DNA of 64,000 nt from Candidatus Rifleibacteriota bacterium (GTDB taxonomy: Bacteria; Muiribacteriota; Ozemobacteria; Ozemobacterales; Ozemobacteraceae): positions 1-64,000 of the forward strand of contig CAJOND010000028.1 of NCBI GenBank assembly GCA_905236675.1, written 5' to 3'. Below, piece by piece: positions 25,174 through 34,694 of this stretch (its first letter is position 1; each line of letters begins with the position of its first letter). The position numbers and the translations under genes were made by a program. The notes beneath the pieces are model-generated. The model was not told where the DNA came from. It saw only the letters and a program-made list of their open reading frames with translations, and searched no databases.

Positions 25174-25383
25174 TCAAACTTTTCCTAAATAACTGGTTAC
25201 AGATGTATTACTGGTTTTTTCCAATTCACTTAACCACTTTATTACGCTATCAACACGAAATCTTACGGAACGGCCAATTTTAACGGTTGGAAGACCTAGA
25301 TTTCTAAGAGTATAAATAGTATTTCTTTTTACCTGTAAAAATTCCATTAATTCGGGAATAGTCATTAGACTTTCCTTCACCAT
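25174..25383 (-). CDS. Excisionase-type helix-turn-helix protein
   Basis: 69 residues, almost entirely a MerR-like HTH_17 domain: TIPELMEFLQVKRNTIYTLR, then LPTVKIGRSVRFRVDSVIKWL. This fold bends DNA in phage excisionases and also occurs as small chromosomal regulators. The ribosome site GGAGGT is strong. No integrase or attachment site is visible nearby, so it is a lone regulator or a relic. Confidence 0.85.
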   Translation of the reverse strand: MVKESLMTIPELMEFLQVKRNTIYTLRNLGLPTVKIGRSVRFRVDSVIKWLSELEKTSNTSVTSYLGKV

Positions 25384-25547
25384 GATTAATTACCTCCGAA
25401 AACGAATCTTTTGTTTACATACTGGTAATCCTTTGTATCGACCAAATTTTATATTTTTTTTACAAATTAATTTTGCTCTTGTACGAAAAAAAATAATATG
25501 GTACTTTTAAATGTGTAGAGTTGTAATTTTGACAAAGGAGAAAAAAC

Positions 25548-26153
25548 ATGCAGTATATGCCTCTTTTTGTCAATATGTATGGTAAGAAAGTTCTTTTTAT
25601 TGGTGGTGGCAAAGTTGCTTTAAGAAAGGCACGGCAATTTTCTGAGGCAGGTGCACAAATCCATGTGATTGCCCCTGAAATAAAAAAAGAATTTGAAAGT
25701 TTGCCCAACACAACTACTGAAATAAGAAAAGCTGATTTGGGAGATATTTCTGATAAATATTTTGCTGTTATTTTTGCTTCATCAGACAGAGAAATTAATG
25801 AAAAACTATCGAAAATCTGCCAAGAAAAGCGTATAATTTCGGATAGATGTGATGAATATTTGAAAGGTGATTTTGTTACAGGTACTATAACAAGAAGCGG
25901 AAGCATAATAAATTCAACTATATCAGGCGGAATACCTTCTTTAAGTAGATTTATCAATCAAGAGATAAAAAAGATATTAACACCTGAATTGATGAAACTG
26001 AATTTGCTTCTTCAAGAACTGAGGCCTGCTTTACTGGCATCAAAAAAAATAGACAGTTCATATATTAATAACTTAGTAAGTAAAAAAGTATTGGAACGTA
26101 TAAAAACAGAAGGTATTGATTCTTTAAAACAGGAGATTATGGCGTGTCTTTAA
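25548..26153 (+). CDS. Precorrin-2 dehydrogenase / sirohydrochlorin ferrochelatase family
   Basis: 201 residues, matching the Met8p/CysG N-terminal family that oxidises precorrin-2 with NAD and, in some members, inserts iron to make siroheme. The NAD loop is VLFIGGGKVALRKARQF; the catalytic region is SDRCDEYLKGDFVTG, and ITRSGSIINSTISGGIPSLSR is the dimerisation/active-site segment. AAAGGAG precedes the ATG. It is the first gene of a tetrapyrrole operon and overlaps hemA by 10 bp. The placement with hemA and hemC suggests supply of siroheme or a corrinoid alongside haem. Confidence 0.92.
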   Translation: MQYMPLFVNMYGKKVLFIGGGKVALRKARQFSEAGAQIHVIAPEIKKEFESLPNTTTEIRKADLGDISDKYFAVIFASSDREINEKLSKICQEKRIISDRCDEYLKGDFVTGTITRSGSIINSTISGGIPSLSRFINQEIKKILTPELMKLNLLLQELRPALLASKKIDSSYINNLVSKKVLERIKTEGIDSLKQEIMACL

Positions 26154-27457
26154 TAGTTTTTGGTCTAAATCATAAGTCTGCTCCAATTGCGATAAGAGAA
26201 AAATTAGCTCATTTAAATGAAATGACAATTCCGGATGCAGATGGTTATACATTAGAAGTTGTCCCTTTATGCACTTGCAATAGAGTAGAATTATATTTTT
26301 CAGGACCAGAGAAAGACGCCAGAGCAAGTTTTATTGAATTACTAGCCCGCAAAAATCTTAAATATGACAATCTAAAAGAATATTTTTATGAGTTTAAAGA
26401 AAGAGAATGTGTTCAGCATCTTTTCAACGTGGCGTCTGGTCTAGATTCTATGATATTAGGAGAAAATCAGATATTGCACCAAATAAAAAACTCATACAAA
26501 GAAGCTGTTAACAAAAATTTAGTAAATAAACAGCTGCATAGTCTTTTTCAAAAAACTCTTGAAGTAGGCAAAAAAGTCAGAAGTCAGACAGAAATATCTT
26601 GTAACCGTGTTTCTATAGCCTCAACCGCCGTAGATCTTGCGAAAAATCTTTTTGGCCCACTAAATTTATCAAAAGCTTTGATTTTAGGAGCTGGTGAAAT
26701 GGCTAGTCTTGTGGCTACTCACTTGCATGAAAATGGGGTTGAAAAGATGTTTTTTATTAACCGAACAGAATCGAAAGCTTTTGATTTGGCAGACAGATTT
26801 GGCGGAATAGCCTTTTCTTTTGAATATCTGAATGATTTGTTGGCTGATTGTGACATCATTATTTCTTCTACATCTTCAGCAGAAGCTATAATTAATAAAT
26901 CAATGATGGAAAAAGCTATAAACAAAAGAAAAGAGCGTGCTATTTTTGCCATTGATATAGCTGTTCCAAGAGATATAGAACCAGAATGTAGAGAAATCGA
27001 CAACGTCTTTTTGTATGATGTAGATGATTTGAAAAATGTAGTTAATGATAGCTTTAATCATAGACGGACAGAGGCTAAAAAAGCGGAGGCTATAATATAT
27101 AACGAAGTAAATAGTTTTATGGATTTTATGAGAGAATTGCTTGTTGTTCCACATATTAAGAAGTTGAAAGAACGTGCAAAACTTCAATGTAACAATGAAT
27201 TAGAAAAATTTTTTGCACAGCATCCTGAACTAACTCCTGAATTAAAGGAAGCTTGTGAAGAATATAGTCGTCAAATGGCTGCTAAATGGCTGCATGAACA
27301 GATAACGAACTTAAAAGAACAAGGTTCTGGATCATCAGAAAACCTTGATAATTTAAGCCTTAAACTTGATTTGAATCCAGTAAAAGTTTCAAAATATTTA
27401 CGACACAGTCCTATGTTTTTTGCTTCGAAACAACAAAGAGGAATTAGAACAGCATGA
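26144..27457 (+). CDS. hemA: Glutamyl-tRNA reductase
   Basis: 437 residues. It reduces glutamyl-tRNA to glutamate-1-semialdehyde, the first step of C5 tetrapyrrole synthesis. The catalytic Cys45 lies in LCTCNRVELYF. The substrate-binding helices have SGLDSMILGENQILHQIK. The NADPH domain shows ALILGAGEMASLVATHL and a C-terminal dimerisation helix follows. The start is GTG inside the end of the preceding gene. It couples to hemC through an ATGA overlap. The presence of hemA shows the organism uses the C5 route rather than ALA synthase. Confidence 0.96.
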   Translation: MSLIVFGLNHKSAPIAIREKLAHLNEMTIPDADGYTLEVVPLCTCNRVELYFSGPEKDARASFIELLARKNLKYDNLKEYFYEFKERECVQHLFNVASGLDSMILGENQILHQIKNSYKEAVNKNLVNKQLHSLFQKTLEVGKKVRSQTEISCNRVSIASTAVDLAKNLFGPLNLSKALILGAGEMASLVATHLHENGVEKMFFINRTESKAFDLADRFGGIAFSFEYLNDLLADCDIIISSTSSAEAIINKSMMEKAINKRKERAIFAIDIAVPRDIEPECREIDNVFLYDVDDLKNVVNDSFNHRRTEAKKAEAIIYNEVNSFMDFMRELLVVPHIKKLKERAKLQCNNELEKFFAQHPELTPELKEACEEYSRQMAAKWLHEQITNLKEQGSGSSENLDNLSLKLDLNPVKVSKYLRHSPMFFASKQQRGIRTA

Positions 27458-28377
27458 AAATCAGATATGGGACAAGGGGGAGTAAACTAGCTCTACATCA
27501 GACTAGATTTGCAATTGAATTGCTGAAAAAGGCTTCAGAAAACCTGGAATGTGAAGAAGTAATTATAAAAACTCTTGGAGACAAAGTTACTGGTTTGCCT
27601 CTATTTAAAGTAGGGGGGCAAGGGCTATTTATTAAAGAAATTGAGACGGCTCTATTAGAAAATCGTATAGATATTGCTGTGCACAGCTTAAAAGATGTTC
27701 CTAGCAAACTTGCAGAGGGGTTAACATTAGTGGCTGTAGGTGGCACTGAGGATCCTCGAGACTGTTTTATTTCAACAAAATACAAAACTTTTGAAGAAAT
27801 GCCAAATAAGGCTATAATAGGAACTTCAAGTTTAAGAAGACGCTCGCAATTAAAACTTTTAAAACAGAATACTATTTTTTCTGATTTTAGAGGTAATTTA
27901 GATACACGTTTAAAAAAACTAGAAGAAGGCGAAGTAGATGCGATAATTTTAGCAGCGGCTGGATTAAAAAGATTTGGCTGGCAGGATAAAATTACACATT
28001 ATTTTGGAATTGATGATTTGACTCCAGCAGCAGGCCAAGGGTTGTTAGCCATTGAATGTCGAGAAGAAGATGTAGAAAAAATAAGACCGTTTTTAACTGA
28101 ATTTGCAGATGAGAATGCCATGTTAAGATGTAGGGCTGAGAGGACTTTTTTGGAAATACTTCAAGGAGGTTGTCAGACCCCTATGGCTATTTATGCAGAA
28201 GTAAATGAAAATGATTTAATTGTTCATTCTTTTATCGGAATGCCAGAGGGTGAAAAATCTATTAGAAACCTTCATGTTGGCAATAGGAATAAACCAGAAG
28301 AGCTGGGTCGGGAAGCCGCGGAAGCTATTCTGGAAATGGGGGGAGGGGAGTATTTAGAATTAGGAATTAAGAATTAA
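27454..28377 (+). CDS. hemC: Hydroxymethylbilane synthase (porphobilinogen deaminase)
   Basis: 307 residues, normal length. It polymerises four porphobilinogens into hydroxymethylbilane. Catalytic Asp81 lies in AVHSLKDVPS; the dipyrromethane cofactor is carried by Cys240 in LQGGCQTPM; the arginines of GTSSLRRRSQL and FRGNLDTRL bind acid side chains. It is coupled to hemA. The last residues (EYLELGIKN) and the stop are encoded by the first units of a 7-bp repeat array, so the natural C-terminus has been modified by repeat growth. Confidence 0.96.
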   Translation: MKIRYGTRGSKLALHQTRFAIELLKKASENLECEEVIIKTLGDKVTGLPLFKVGGQGLFIKEIETALLENRIDIAVHSLKDVPSKLAEGLTLVAVGGTEDPRDCFISTKYKTFEEMPNKAIIGTSSLRRRSQLKLLKQNTIFSDFRGNLDTRLKKLEEGEVDAIILAAAGLKRFGWQDKITHYFGIDDLTPAAGQGLLAIECREEDVEKIRPFLTEFADENAMLRCRAERTFLEILQGGCQTPMAIYAEVNENDLIVHSFIGMPEGEKSIRNLHVGNRNKPEELGREAAEAILEMGGGEYLELGIKN

Positions 28378-28425
28378 GAATTAAGAATTAGGAATTAAGA
28401 ATTATTTATTAGGAATTAAAAACTA
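28355..28425. repeat. GAATTAA heptad array at the hemC stop
   Basis: Head-to-tail 7-mers (GAATTAG, GAATTAA x3, GAATTAG, GAATTAA, GAATTAT and further degenerate copies) begin within the last codons of hemC and run about 45 bp into the spacer. The period of seven matches the arrays near 8530, 21560 and 43910 although the unit differs. Confidence 0.8.
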
Positions 28426-28497
28426 GAGATGAGGGAATGGTGGAAACAATTCCTTTATATGCGTTGAAAAAAAATATAAAAAAAATTAAGTGAACTA

Positions 28498-28527
28498 TTG
28501 ACAATAAAGCTAAAATCAAGCGATAAT
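28498..28527 (+). promoter_or_regulatory. Promoter of the 1684-residue surface protein
   Basis: TTGACA (28498-28503), 18-nt spacer, GATAAT (28522-28527). The leader would be about 37 nt and ends in a GTGGGGG ribosome site. Confidence 0.65.
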
Positions 28528-28569
28528 AGTGCACAAATATAATAAAATTGTTTTCTGTGGGGGCAAATT

Positions 28570-31500
28570 ATGGCGGAAAATAACCGCAATATTAGTATTT
28601 TTTTGCTTGTTCTTGCACTGATGGGTGCAGCATTGTTCTATGGTTGCGGTTCGGCAACTTCTGACTCTATTCCAGCTATAGAATTTTCTATTTCTGGTAG
28701 TTACTCTTCTGAAGGATTGACTTCTGTCAATGTCTCTTCAACAAGAGCTGTATCTGGTTTAGCAGCTGGAATATTAATTTATTCTGAGTCTGATCCTACC
28801 AATTACGCAGATATAGATGAAACAAATAAGACTTATTTGATTAAAAATTTAAAGCCTGGAACACATTATATCGTTTTTAGACATATCCCAAACGGAATAT
28901 ATGGTAAGAACTATATTTACAGGTCTTCTAAGCCTGTAGTGCTGACAGATGCTTCACCTGCTCAGGTTCTTAACGAAGTTCTTAGAGCTACGGAAGGAAC
29001 TATTTCAATAACAGGTAAAGTTACTAATACAAACGGTCAGTTGATAACTCCGACTCCGACTCTAACTCTTTGGGGTCAGACAATTGAAGTCAATCCTATT
29101 ACTGGTGAATTTACTACCCCCCTAATGCCAGAAAGAACCACAGCTGACTTGATAATAAACGCCATAAATTACCAGCAGACTTCAGTTCCGTTAGTTTTTG
29201 AATCTAATCCAGCTTATTACGAATTTACAGCTGTTGATACTACGAACAATAATGTTCCGCCAACAGTATCTTTAAGCTCGAAGAATTCAAAATATAACGT
29301 TAAGTCTACTGTTACCTTTAACGCTGTTGCTCAAGATTTAAACAACGACGAATTAACATTCATATGGGAAATCGAAAGTTGCACAGCTAATGATAAAGGT
29401 ATCCTGGAACTTTCTTCAGAAACTCAGGAAGGTTCTACTTATAAAAGCGAATATTATTGGACTGCCCCAGAAGATGATTGTATGGCAACAATCACTGTTA
29501 AAGTTGTAGAAAAGAATACACTTCAACAATTAAGCGCAAAAGCTAAATTAAAAATACAGATAGGTACTGGTGAATACCATCCAAATACTAAACCACAAAT
29601 AATCAGTACTAATATTTATCCTCAGTCACTTTATGGTAGCAGAAATTATACTGTAACATTAATCGCCACCGATACAGATGGTGATGTGCTAACTAATTCA
29701 CTTTCTATAACACCTGCTAACGGAACCTTGTCTAAGACTAGTGGTAATACTTGGAGTTGGAAGACTCCAGATCTCGAATCATCTACAGCTTATACTTTAG
29801 CTTTTGTAAGTAAAGATCCTAGAGGAAATATTGCTTCTTTAACTAGAACTGTAAATGTTGGCAAGACCCAGCCTAATGCCGATCCTGTTATCGTTAGTCA
29901 GAATCCTTCCTCTGTTGCTAATATAATGAGTGGTAGAGAATTAGCTCTTACATTAGTAGCAAATGATCCGGAAAACGAAACATTGTCATTTATTTGGAGT
30001 TCGACATTTGGTGAGTTGACTCAGACTTCTAAAAATGGAGGGACTGCTTCTGCAACTTGGCTTGCTCCTTATGTAAATGTAAATACTTCTACAAAGATTA
30101 ATTGTACTGTTTCTGATCCTCAAGGAAGTATTGCTATAGCTACTTTTTCTATAACAGTTGCTCCAGATCCTGCAAAAATGCCACCAGATATAACAATTAA
30201 TATGTCTGGAACAGATGTAGTTGTATATAATACTGATATTTTATTGTTTAAAGCTGGTGAAACAATGAAGTTGGCCGGTATGGCAACAGATTCAAATCAG
30301 CATATCTCAATAGAAAATCCAACTTCATATAAATGGGAATATCGTTGCACAGATTACAATCCAGAAGATCTTACAGGTTCAAATGAATATAAATTAATTA
30401 CACAGTCGAATGTTGCTGAATTACCAATTACAAGCGATATAACTCCTGGTAATTATATTATTCGTTTATCTGTAACTGATGCAAATGGAATAACTGGTGA
30501 ACAAACAAAGCAATTTAGAGTTAACAGTTTGCCTATTGCCGAAATTATTTGTAACGGCAATGCCATTGGTTCTGACGGCAGAATGACAACTCATACAGCT
30601 TCCGAATTTGATATTGGCGGAATAAAATATGACGTTTTTAACTATAACGTTGCTACACCCAGCTTTACTGCAAGCTGTACAGATATAGAAACAGATCCTT
30701 CTGTTATTCAATCTTATGCAAGATGGGTTCATAATGGTGAATTGAAAACAGGTGCTACCTATAGACCAACAATCACTGCTACAGGAACAAATGTTCTTGA
30801 ATTAACAACAAGAGATTCTAAAGGTGAATGGTCAGCAACTGCTACTTATCAATATTTTGTAAATAGTGCTCCTGTTTTTGATGTCGCTACTTCGACAAAA
30901 ATAGGCTTTATTGATGCTGATACAATAACTTTAGATGTTAGTGTAAGAGATGATGCACCAGGACTGAGTTTAACATGGTATTTCTGTTATAAGAGTGAAT
31001 CCGAAACTAATTATAGCGATTATATTAAGATGACTGGAATAGGAAATAATCCGGTTGAAACTGAAGATAATATGATTGCTGTTAGTATTGCTACTAGTGC
31101 AAATGATTTGCTCGCATTAGGAAATGATTTTAAGATTAAGCTTGTGGCAACAGATAAGATGGGGCTTCAAACAGAAAATAATGATATAATTTTTTCTGTA
31201 ATTACTCCACATACTATTAAGCCATTTACTGTGGCTAGTGGAACTTATTATTCAAATCAAGAACCTTCTAGTTTTGAACAATTGATACAATTGTATGGAA
31301 CAATTACTAAATATGATTTTGAAGCTAATCAGGCTTTCTCTATCAAGAGTGGTGCCACTGATTATGAATCGGCAATGACATGGGTTTGGACTGATAATGG
31401 TTCAGATATAGGAGAAGCATTTGTTGATTCTTCAGCTGGTTATATATTGAATGGTTATACTATTTCCGACCAATTTGGCACGCATACAATCAAACTTGAA

Positions 31501-33624
31501 GGAACTAGTATAGATTATGGAATTAAAGCTGAAAATTCTATTGAAATATTTATAAATAGTACTCCACAGATTGAATTCAAGAACGCTACTAACGACACAA
31601 TAAGATTTGATACAGGCTGTAATGCGACATTTAGTGTTACTTTGAGAGAAGATAATCCTAATGAAGCTTTAAGTCTAATTTGGACAGTATATGATTTGGA
31701 TAAAAACTGCGAAGAAATAACTGATCAAAGCATTCCTTCGCCAAAAGTATTCGTTTCTAATCCAATTCAACCGACAAGTGGTAAATCACCTGTTTATATG
31801 GCTGGCGTTAATGAAAAAACTGTTACTATAAACTGGAGTGATATAACTACAGAACAATTGGCAAGCGGTGCAAAGCGTGTTTATGTCTGTGCTGCTGACG
31901 CATATGGTAAAGCAGCCACAGCTTCAGTAGATATTTTGGTAAATACGCTTCCTGTATTTGTAAATGTAGTTGGAGAAAGAAAAGTTAAAATTGAAGTTCC
32001 TAATACTGCATCAGATAGTGGTGAAGATTATCAGTATTTTAAAGAACAATATGCTACAACAACAACAGATATACCAGTATTCTTAGTTGCAGGTAATCCA
32101 AGCATGGAATTTAACTTTACTTCTAATGCCTATGATGCAGAATATCCTACCTTCTTTGATGAACATGAAGAAAATATAACTTGGCATTATACATATGTTG
32201 ATCCTTCTACTGGTGAAAAGATTCCAATGTCATTGAAAGGCAAAAGCGTTCATGGAAGATTCCCGATAGGAGCTAACACTGTTAATGTAGAATGTAGGGA
32301 CTTCTTCTATAATTATTATTCAAAAGATGGAGACTCAACAATTTACAACCATATGTGTATTGCAACATGCTCTGAAGATTTCTATTTATGGCAATCTATG
32401 GCGTGGGAATTTGATGGTGATGTTATAAAAACAAACAGTTTAGTAGATGCAGGAACAAAACTGTTTGAGGCATATACTGCTAATACTTTATATCAGACAA
32501 CTAACAACCACTTCATGGTAACTTTCGGAACTCCTGGTGAACCAGAAAACTGTGCAACATATACAGTATATTTTGAACTAAGTCCAGGTATTAATCATAC
32601 TTGTTTTGTAGTTAACCCAGGATTTGTAACTCCTTTGATGGAATTCTTCATGTATGAATCAAATTCTTATAAATCTACTGATCCTCGAACTATAGATTTG
32701 CCTTTAGATGGTAATATTATTACTCTTCAAAGATTTAATGAGAACGAGTATATTATGTTGACTAAGACTATAGCATCTAGTCCTGCTTATACAGATGGAG
32801 TAACTCAATTGTTTACAAGATATAATGATGATATTAATGATAAAGATGAATATTGGAGTGATATAGCTTCTTATTCAGCATTTTTGATAGAAGACACGGA
32901 TGATGGAGATTATTCAAAATATAAAGCATACAGAGGGTATGAAGCAGGACATCCATCAGATGATAAATATGCTGAAAGAATAATTTCAATGACTTATTGC
33001 GATGCTAGTGATGATACGGCAGGAGCAATGTTACTGCATAATTGGAAGGGAACTACAGATGTGTTGGCTGCTTATAAAAATGATAGAAAATGGTTCCTTG
33101 ACGATAATAATTCCCATCCTTTATATGCATTAGATGGCACAAATCTAAGATTAACATCCGATTCAAAAGTCAGATTTTTAAATAAATTGAGTAATGATTT
33201 GTCACAAAAGTTATTCGTGACAGACACAATGAATAATAGAATAATTAGGTGTGACAAGTCATTCACAAATGCTAATACAATAGTTTCTTCTTATCCTGTT
33301 GATGTTTGTACCACTAATTCAGAATACTTGTTCTCACTTACTGGAAGTGATGGCGGTTTTGAAAAGGGTTTAACATTATATGCTATTGATAATGGCAGTG
33401 CAACGGCTCTTGTTCATTTTGCTGATCAAATATCATCATCTGATCCTCTTAAAGCCAATTTTAATTATAGAGCTGGTAAGGTTCTCAATCCTAAATCTAT
33501 AATTTATTACACTGTGAAGAATGGTGAAAACTATTATGGTGGTTTAATGATTTTGGAAGAAGGTAGAACTAGAAAGAACAGAATTCAGCTTATTCGCTCT
33601 AATAAAGGAGATTGGCTTAAATAA
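28570..33624 (+). CDS. Very large exported protein with Ig/PKD-like repeats
   Basis: 1684 residues. A hydrophobic leader ends at LFYGCG with Cys26, lipoprotein-like but with Phe at -3, so lipidation is uncertain. Residues 40-1150 are a series of beta-sandwich modules with repeated cues NxxPxV, DxDxDxLT and FxW, as in PKD or cadherin-like domains (NDELTFIWEIESC, TDGDVLTNSLSI, DPENETLSFIWSS, DIETDPSVIQSYARW). The C-terminal 450 residues look like a beta-propeller (LFVTDTMNNRIIRCDKSF resembles NHL text). A surface adhesin or carbohydrate-binding protein is likely. It has its own promoter and terminator, so it is a single-gene unit. Confidence 0.75.
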   Translation: MAENNRNISIFLLVLALMGAALFYGCGSATSDSIPAIEFSISGSYSSEGLTSVNVSSTRAVSGLAAGILIYSESDPTNYADIDETNKTYLIKNLKPGTHYIVFRHIPNGIYGKNYIYRSSKPVVLTDASPAQVLNEVLRATEGTISITGKVTNTNGQLITPTPTLTLWGQTIEVNPITGEFTTPLMPERTTADLIINAINYQQTSVPLVFESNPAYYEFTAVDTTNNNVPPTVSLSSKNSKYNVKSTVTFNAVAQDLNNDELTFIWEIESCTANDKGILELSSETQEGSTYKSEYYWTAPEDDCMATITVKVVEKNTLQQLSAKAKLKIQIGTGEYHPNTKPQIISTNIYPQSLYGSRNYTVTLIATDTDGDVLTNSLSITPANGTLSKTSGNTWSWKTPDLESSTAYTLAFVSKDPRGNIASLTRTVNVGKTQPNADPVIVSQNPSSVANIMSGRELALTLVANDPENETLSFIWSSTFGELTQTSKNGGTASATWLAPYVNVNTSTKINCTVSDPQGSIAIATFSITVAPDPAKMPPDITINMSGTDVVVYNTDILLFKAGETMKLAGMATDSNQHISIENPTSYKWEYRCTDYNPEDLTGSNEYKLITQSNVAELPITSDITPGNYIIRLSVTDANGITGEQTKQFRVNSLPIAEIICNGNAIGSDGRMTTHTASEFDIGGIKYDVFNYNVATPSFTASCTDIETDPSVIQSYARWVHNGELKTGATYRPTITATGTNVLELTTRDSKGEWSATATYQYFVNSAPVFDVATSTKIGFIDADTITLDVSVRDDAPGLSLTWYFCYKSESETNYSDYIKMTGIGNNPVETEDNMIAVSIATSANDLLALGNDFKIKLVATDKMGLQTENNDIIFSVITPHTIKPFTVASGTYYSNQEPSSFEQLIQLYGTITKYDFEANQAFSIKSGATDYESAMTWVWTDNGSDIGEAFVDSSAGYILNGYTISDQFGTHTIKLEGTSIDYGIKAENSIEIFINSTPQIEFKNATNDTIRFDTGCNATFSVTLREDNPNEALSLIWTVYDLDKNCEEITDQSIPSPKVFVSNPIQPTSGKSPVYMAGVNEKTVTINWSDITTEQLASGAKRVYVCAADAYGKAATASVDILVNTLPVFVNVVGERKVKIEVPNTASDSGEDYQYFKEQYATTTTDIPVFLVAGNPSMEFNFTSNAYDAEYPTFFDEHEENITWHYTYVDPSTGEKIPMSLKGKSVHGRFPIGANTVNVECRDFFYNYYSKDGDSTIYNHMCIATCSEDFYLWQSMAWEFDGDVIKTNSLVDAGTKLFEAYTANTLYQTTNNHFMVTFGTPGEPENCATYTVYFELSPGINHTCFVVNPGFVTPLMEFFMYESNSYKSTDPRTIDLPLDGNIITLQRFNENEYIMLTKTIASSPAYTDGVTQLFTRYNDDINDKDEYWSDIASYSAFLIEDTDDGDYSKYKAYRGYEAGHPSDDKYAERIISMTYCDASDDTAGAMLLHNWKGTTDVLAAYKNDRKWFLDDNNSHPLYALDGTNLRLTSDSKVRFLNKLSNDLSQKLFVTDTMNNRIIRCDKSFTNANTIVSSYPVDVCTTNSEYLFSLTGSDGGFEKGLTLYAIDNGSATALVHFADQISSSDPLKANFNYRAGKVLNPKSIIYYTVKNGENYYGGLMILEEGRTRKNRIQLIRSNKGDWLK

Positions 33625-33637
33625 GGTTTAATAGCAC

Positions 33638-33673
33638 AAAAAAAGCACTTATAATTATATAAGTGCTTTTTTT
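33638..33673. terminator. Bidirectional terminator
   Basis: AAAAAAGCACTTATA and TATAAGTGCTTTTTT form a perfect stem with a 4-nt loop, A-run on one side and T-run on the other. It serves the surface-protein gene and, on the minus strand, the hydrolase gene. Confidence 0.9.
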
Positions 33674-33731
33674 GTATGTAGTAAACTTTTTATCTAAAAC
33701 ATATCTGGATTTGATGTATAAAAAAGCTAAA

Positions 33732-34571
33732 CTAAAATATAGCTTTTTTAATAAATTCAATACAGTAATCTGGATTTAAATAGGGCATGAAATGTCCATT
33801 AGACTCAGATATTTCTGTTTTGATATTCGGAATAAGAGAAATTATTTCTTTTTGTTTTTCTATATTAGTAATAGCATCTTTAGAACCAAAAACAGCAAAA
33901 GAAGGAACAGATATCTTTTTAATCTCTTCTTTTAATTCATTTTGTATTTTGATTCTGGTATTATTATCGTTAATAAAAGCCAAAATGCTTTCAAATCTTG
34001 CTATTCTTTGCAAACTGTTATCGATATAATCTTCTGTTGGTTTTTCTGGAGAAAAAGTATCGGTAATTCTTTTGGTAAAAATCGTTTCATAATCATAAGG
34101 AACGAAAATTCCTAATATAGTTCCAATAAAAAAGTTTTTTGCAAATTTTGGAAGAGACGATAATTTATCATCAGGATTTTCAGGAGAAATATATGGATTT
34201 ATTAAAATTAATCCTTTAACTTTGTCAGGGTATTTTATTGCAATTTTTATTGCGGTAAGACAACCATAGTCATAGCCTAAAATCCAACCTTTTTTATCTA
34301 GTTTGGCGTTAATTAGAGAAGCATAGATAGAGGTATCTTGCCATAAATCTTCTTTTTCAGAAAATAGTTCATCTGTAAGGTTATGTCCAAATCTATCTGG
34401 TGCAATTAATTTTATGTTTGTATTTTCTAATTTGGACATCATATTAGAAAAAATACTTTTTGTTCCTGGATTACCATGAAAACAAAGAATTGGCTCTCCT
34501 CTTCCTGCAAATGAAAATGATATTTTTGTATCTTGGATGGTTATAGAAGATATTTGTTCTAAACTAGGCAT
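33732..34571 (-). CDS. Alpha/beta hydrolase with an Asp nucleophile
   Basis: 279 residues if started at 34571 (GGGG 9 nt upstream); ATG 34586 would add five. The oxyanion motif is CFHGNPGTKS, and the nucleophile elbow reads ILGYDYGCLTA: Gly-Tyr-Asp-Tyr-Gly, with Asp (about residue 101 from this start) in place of the usual Ser. The acid is in VFGSKDAIT and the His in NGHFMPY. An Asp nucleophile plus HGNP is characteristic of haloalkane dehalogenases and epoxide hydrolases. The substrate is unknown. No signal peptide is present. Confidence 0.85.
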   Translation of the reverse strand: MPSLEQISSITIQDTKISFSFAGRGEPILCFHGNPGTKSIFSNMMSKLENTNIKLIAPDRFGHNLTDELFSEKEDLWQDTSIYASLINAKLDKKGWILGYDYGCLTAIKIAIKYPDKVKGLILINPYISPENPDDKLSSLPKFAKNFFIGTILGIFVPYDYETIFTKRITDTFSPEKPTEDYIDNSLQRIARFESILAFINDNNTRIKIQNELKEEIKKISVPSFAVFGSKDAITNIEKQKEIISLIPNIKTEISESNGHFMPYLNPDYCIEFIKKAIF

Positions 34572-34643
34572 TTTTAACAACCCCATATAATATTTGGAAT
34601 AATTCTAACACATTTTAATGCTTTATCAAAAGTATTCAAAAGA

Positions 34644-34680
34644 AAAAAGACGCTTTCATTAATTATGAAAGCGCCTTTTT
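34644..34680. terminator. Terminator of the SLH/Big_5 protein gene (bidirectional form)
   Basis: AAAAAGACGCTTTCA pairs with TGAAAGCGCCTTTTT around an 8-nt loop, with one mismatch. It lies 15 bp beyond the stop of the minus-strand gene at 34695. Confidence 0.85.
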
Positions 34681-34694
34681 CACTTAACTAACAA

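Noticed and set aside
28570-28650. Standard lipoprotein signal in the 1684-residue protein
   Set aside because: Cys26 follows F-Y-G rather than an L-[AS]-[GA] lipobox; kept only as a possibility.
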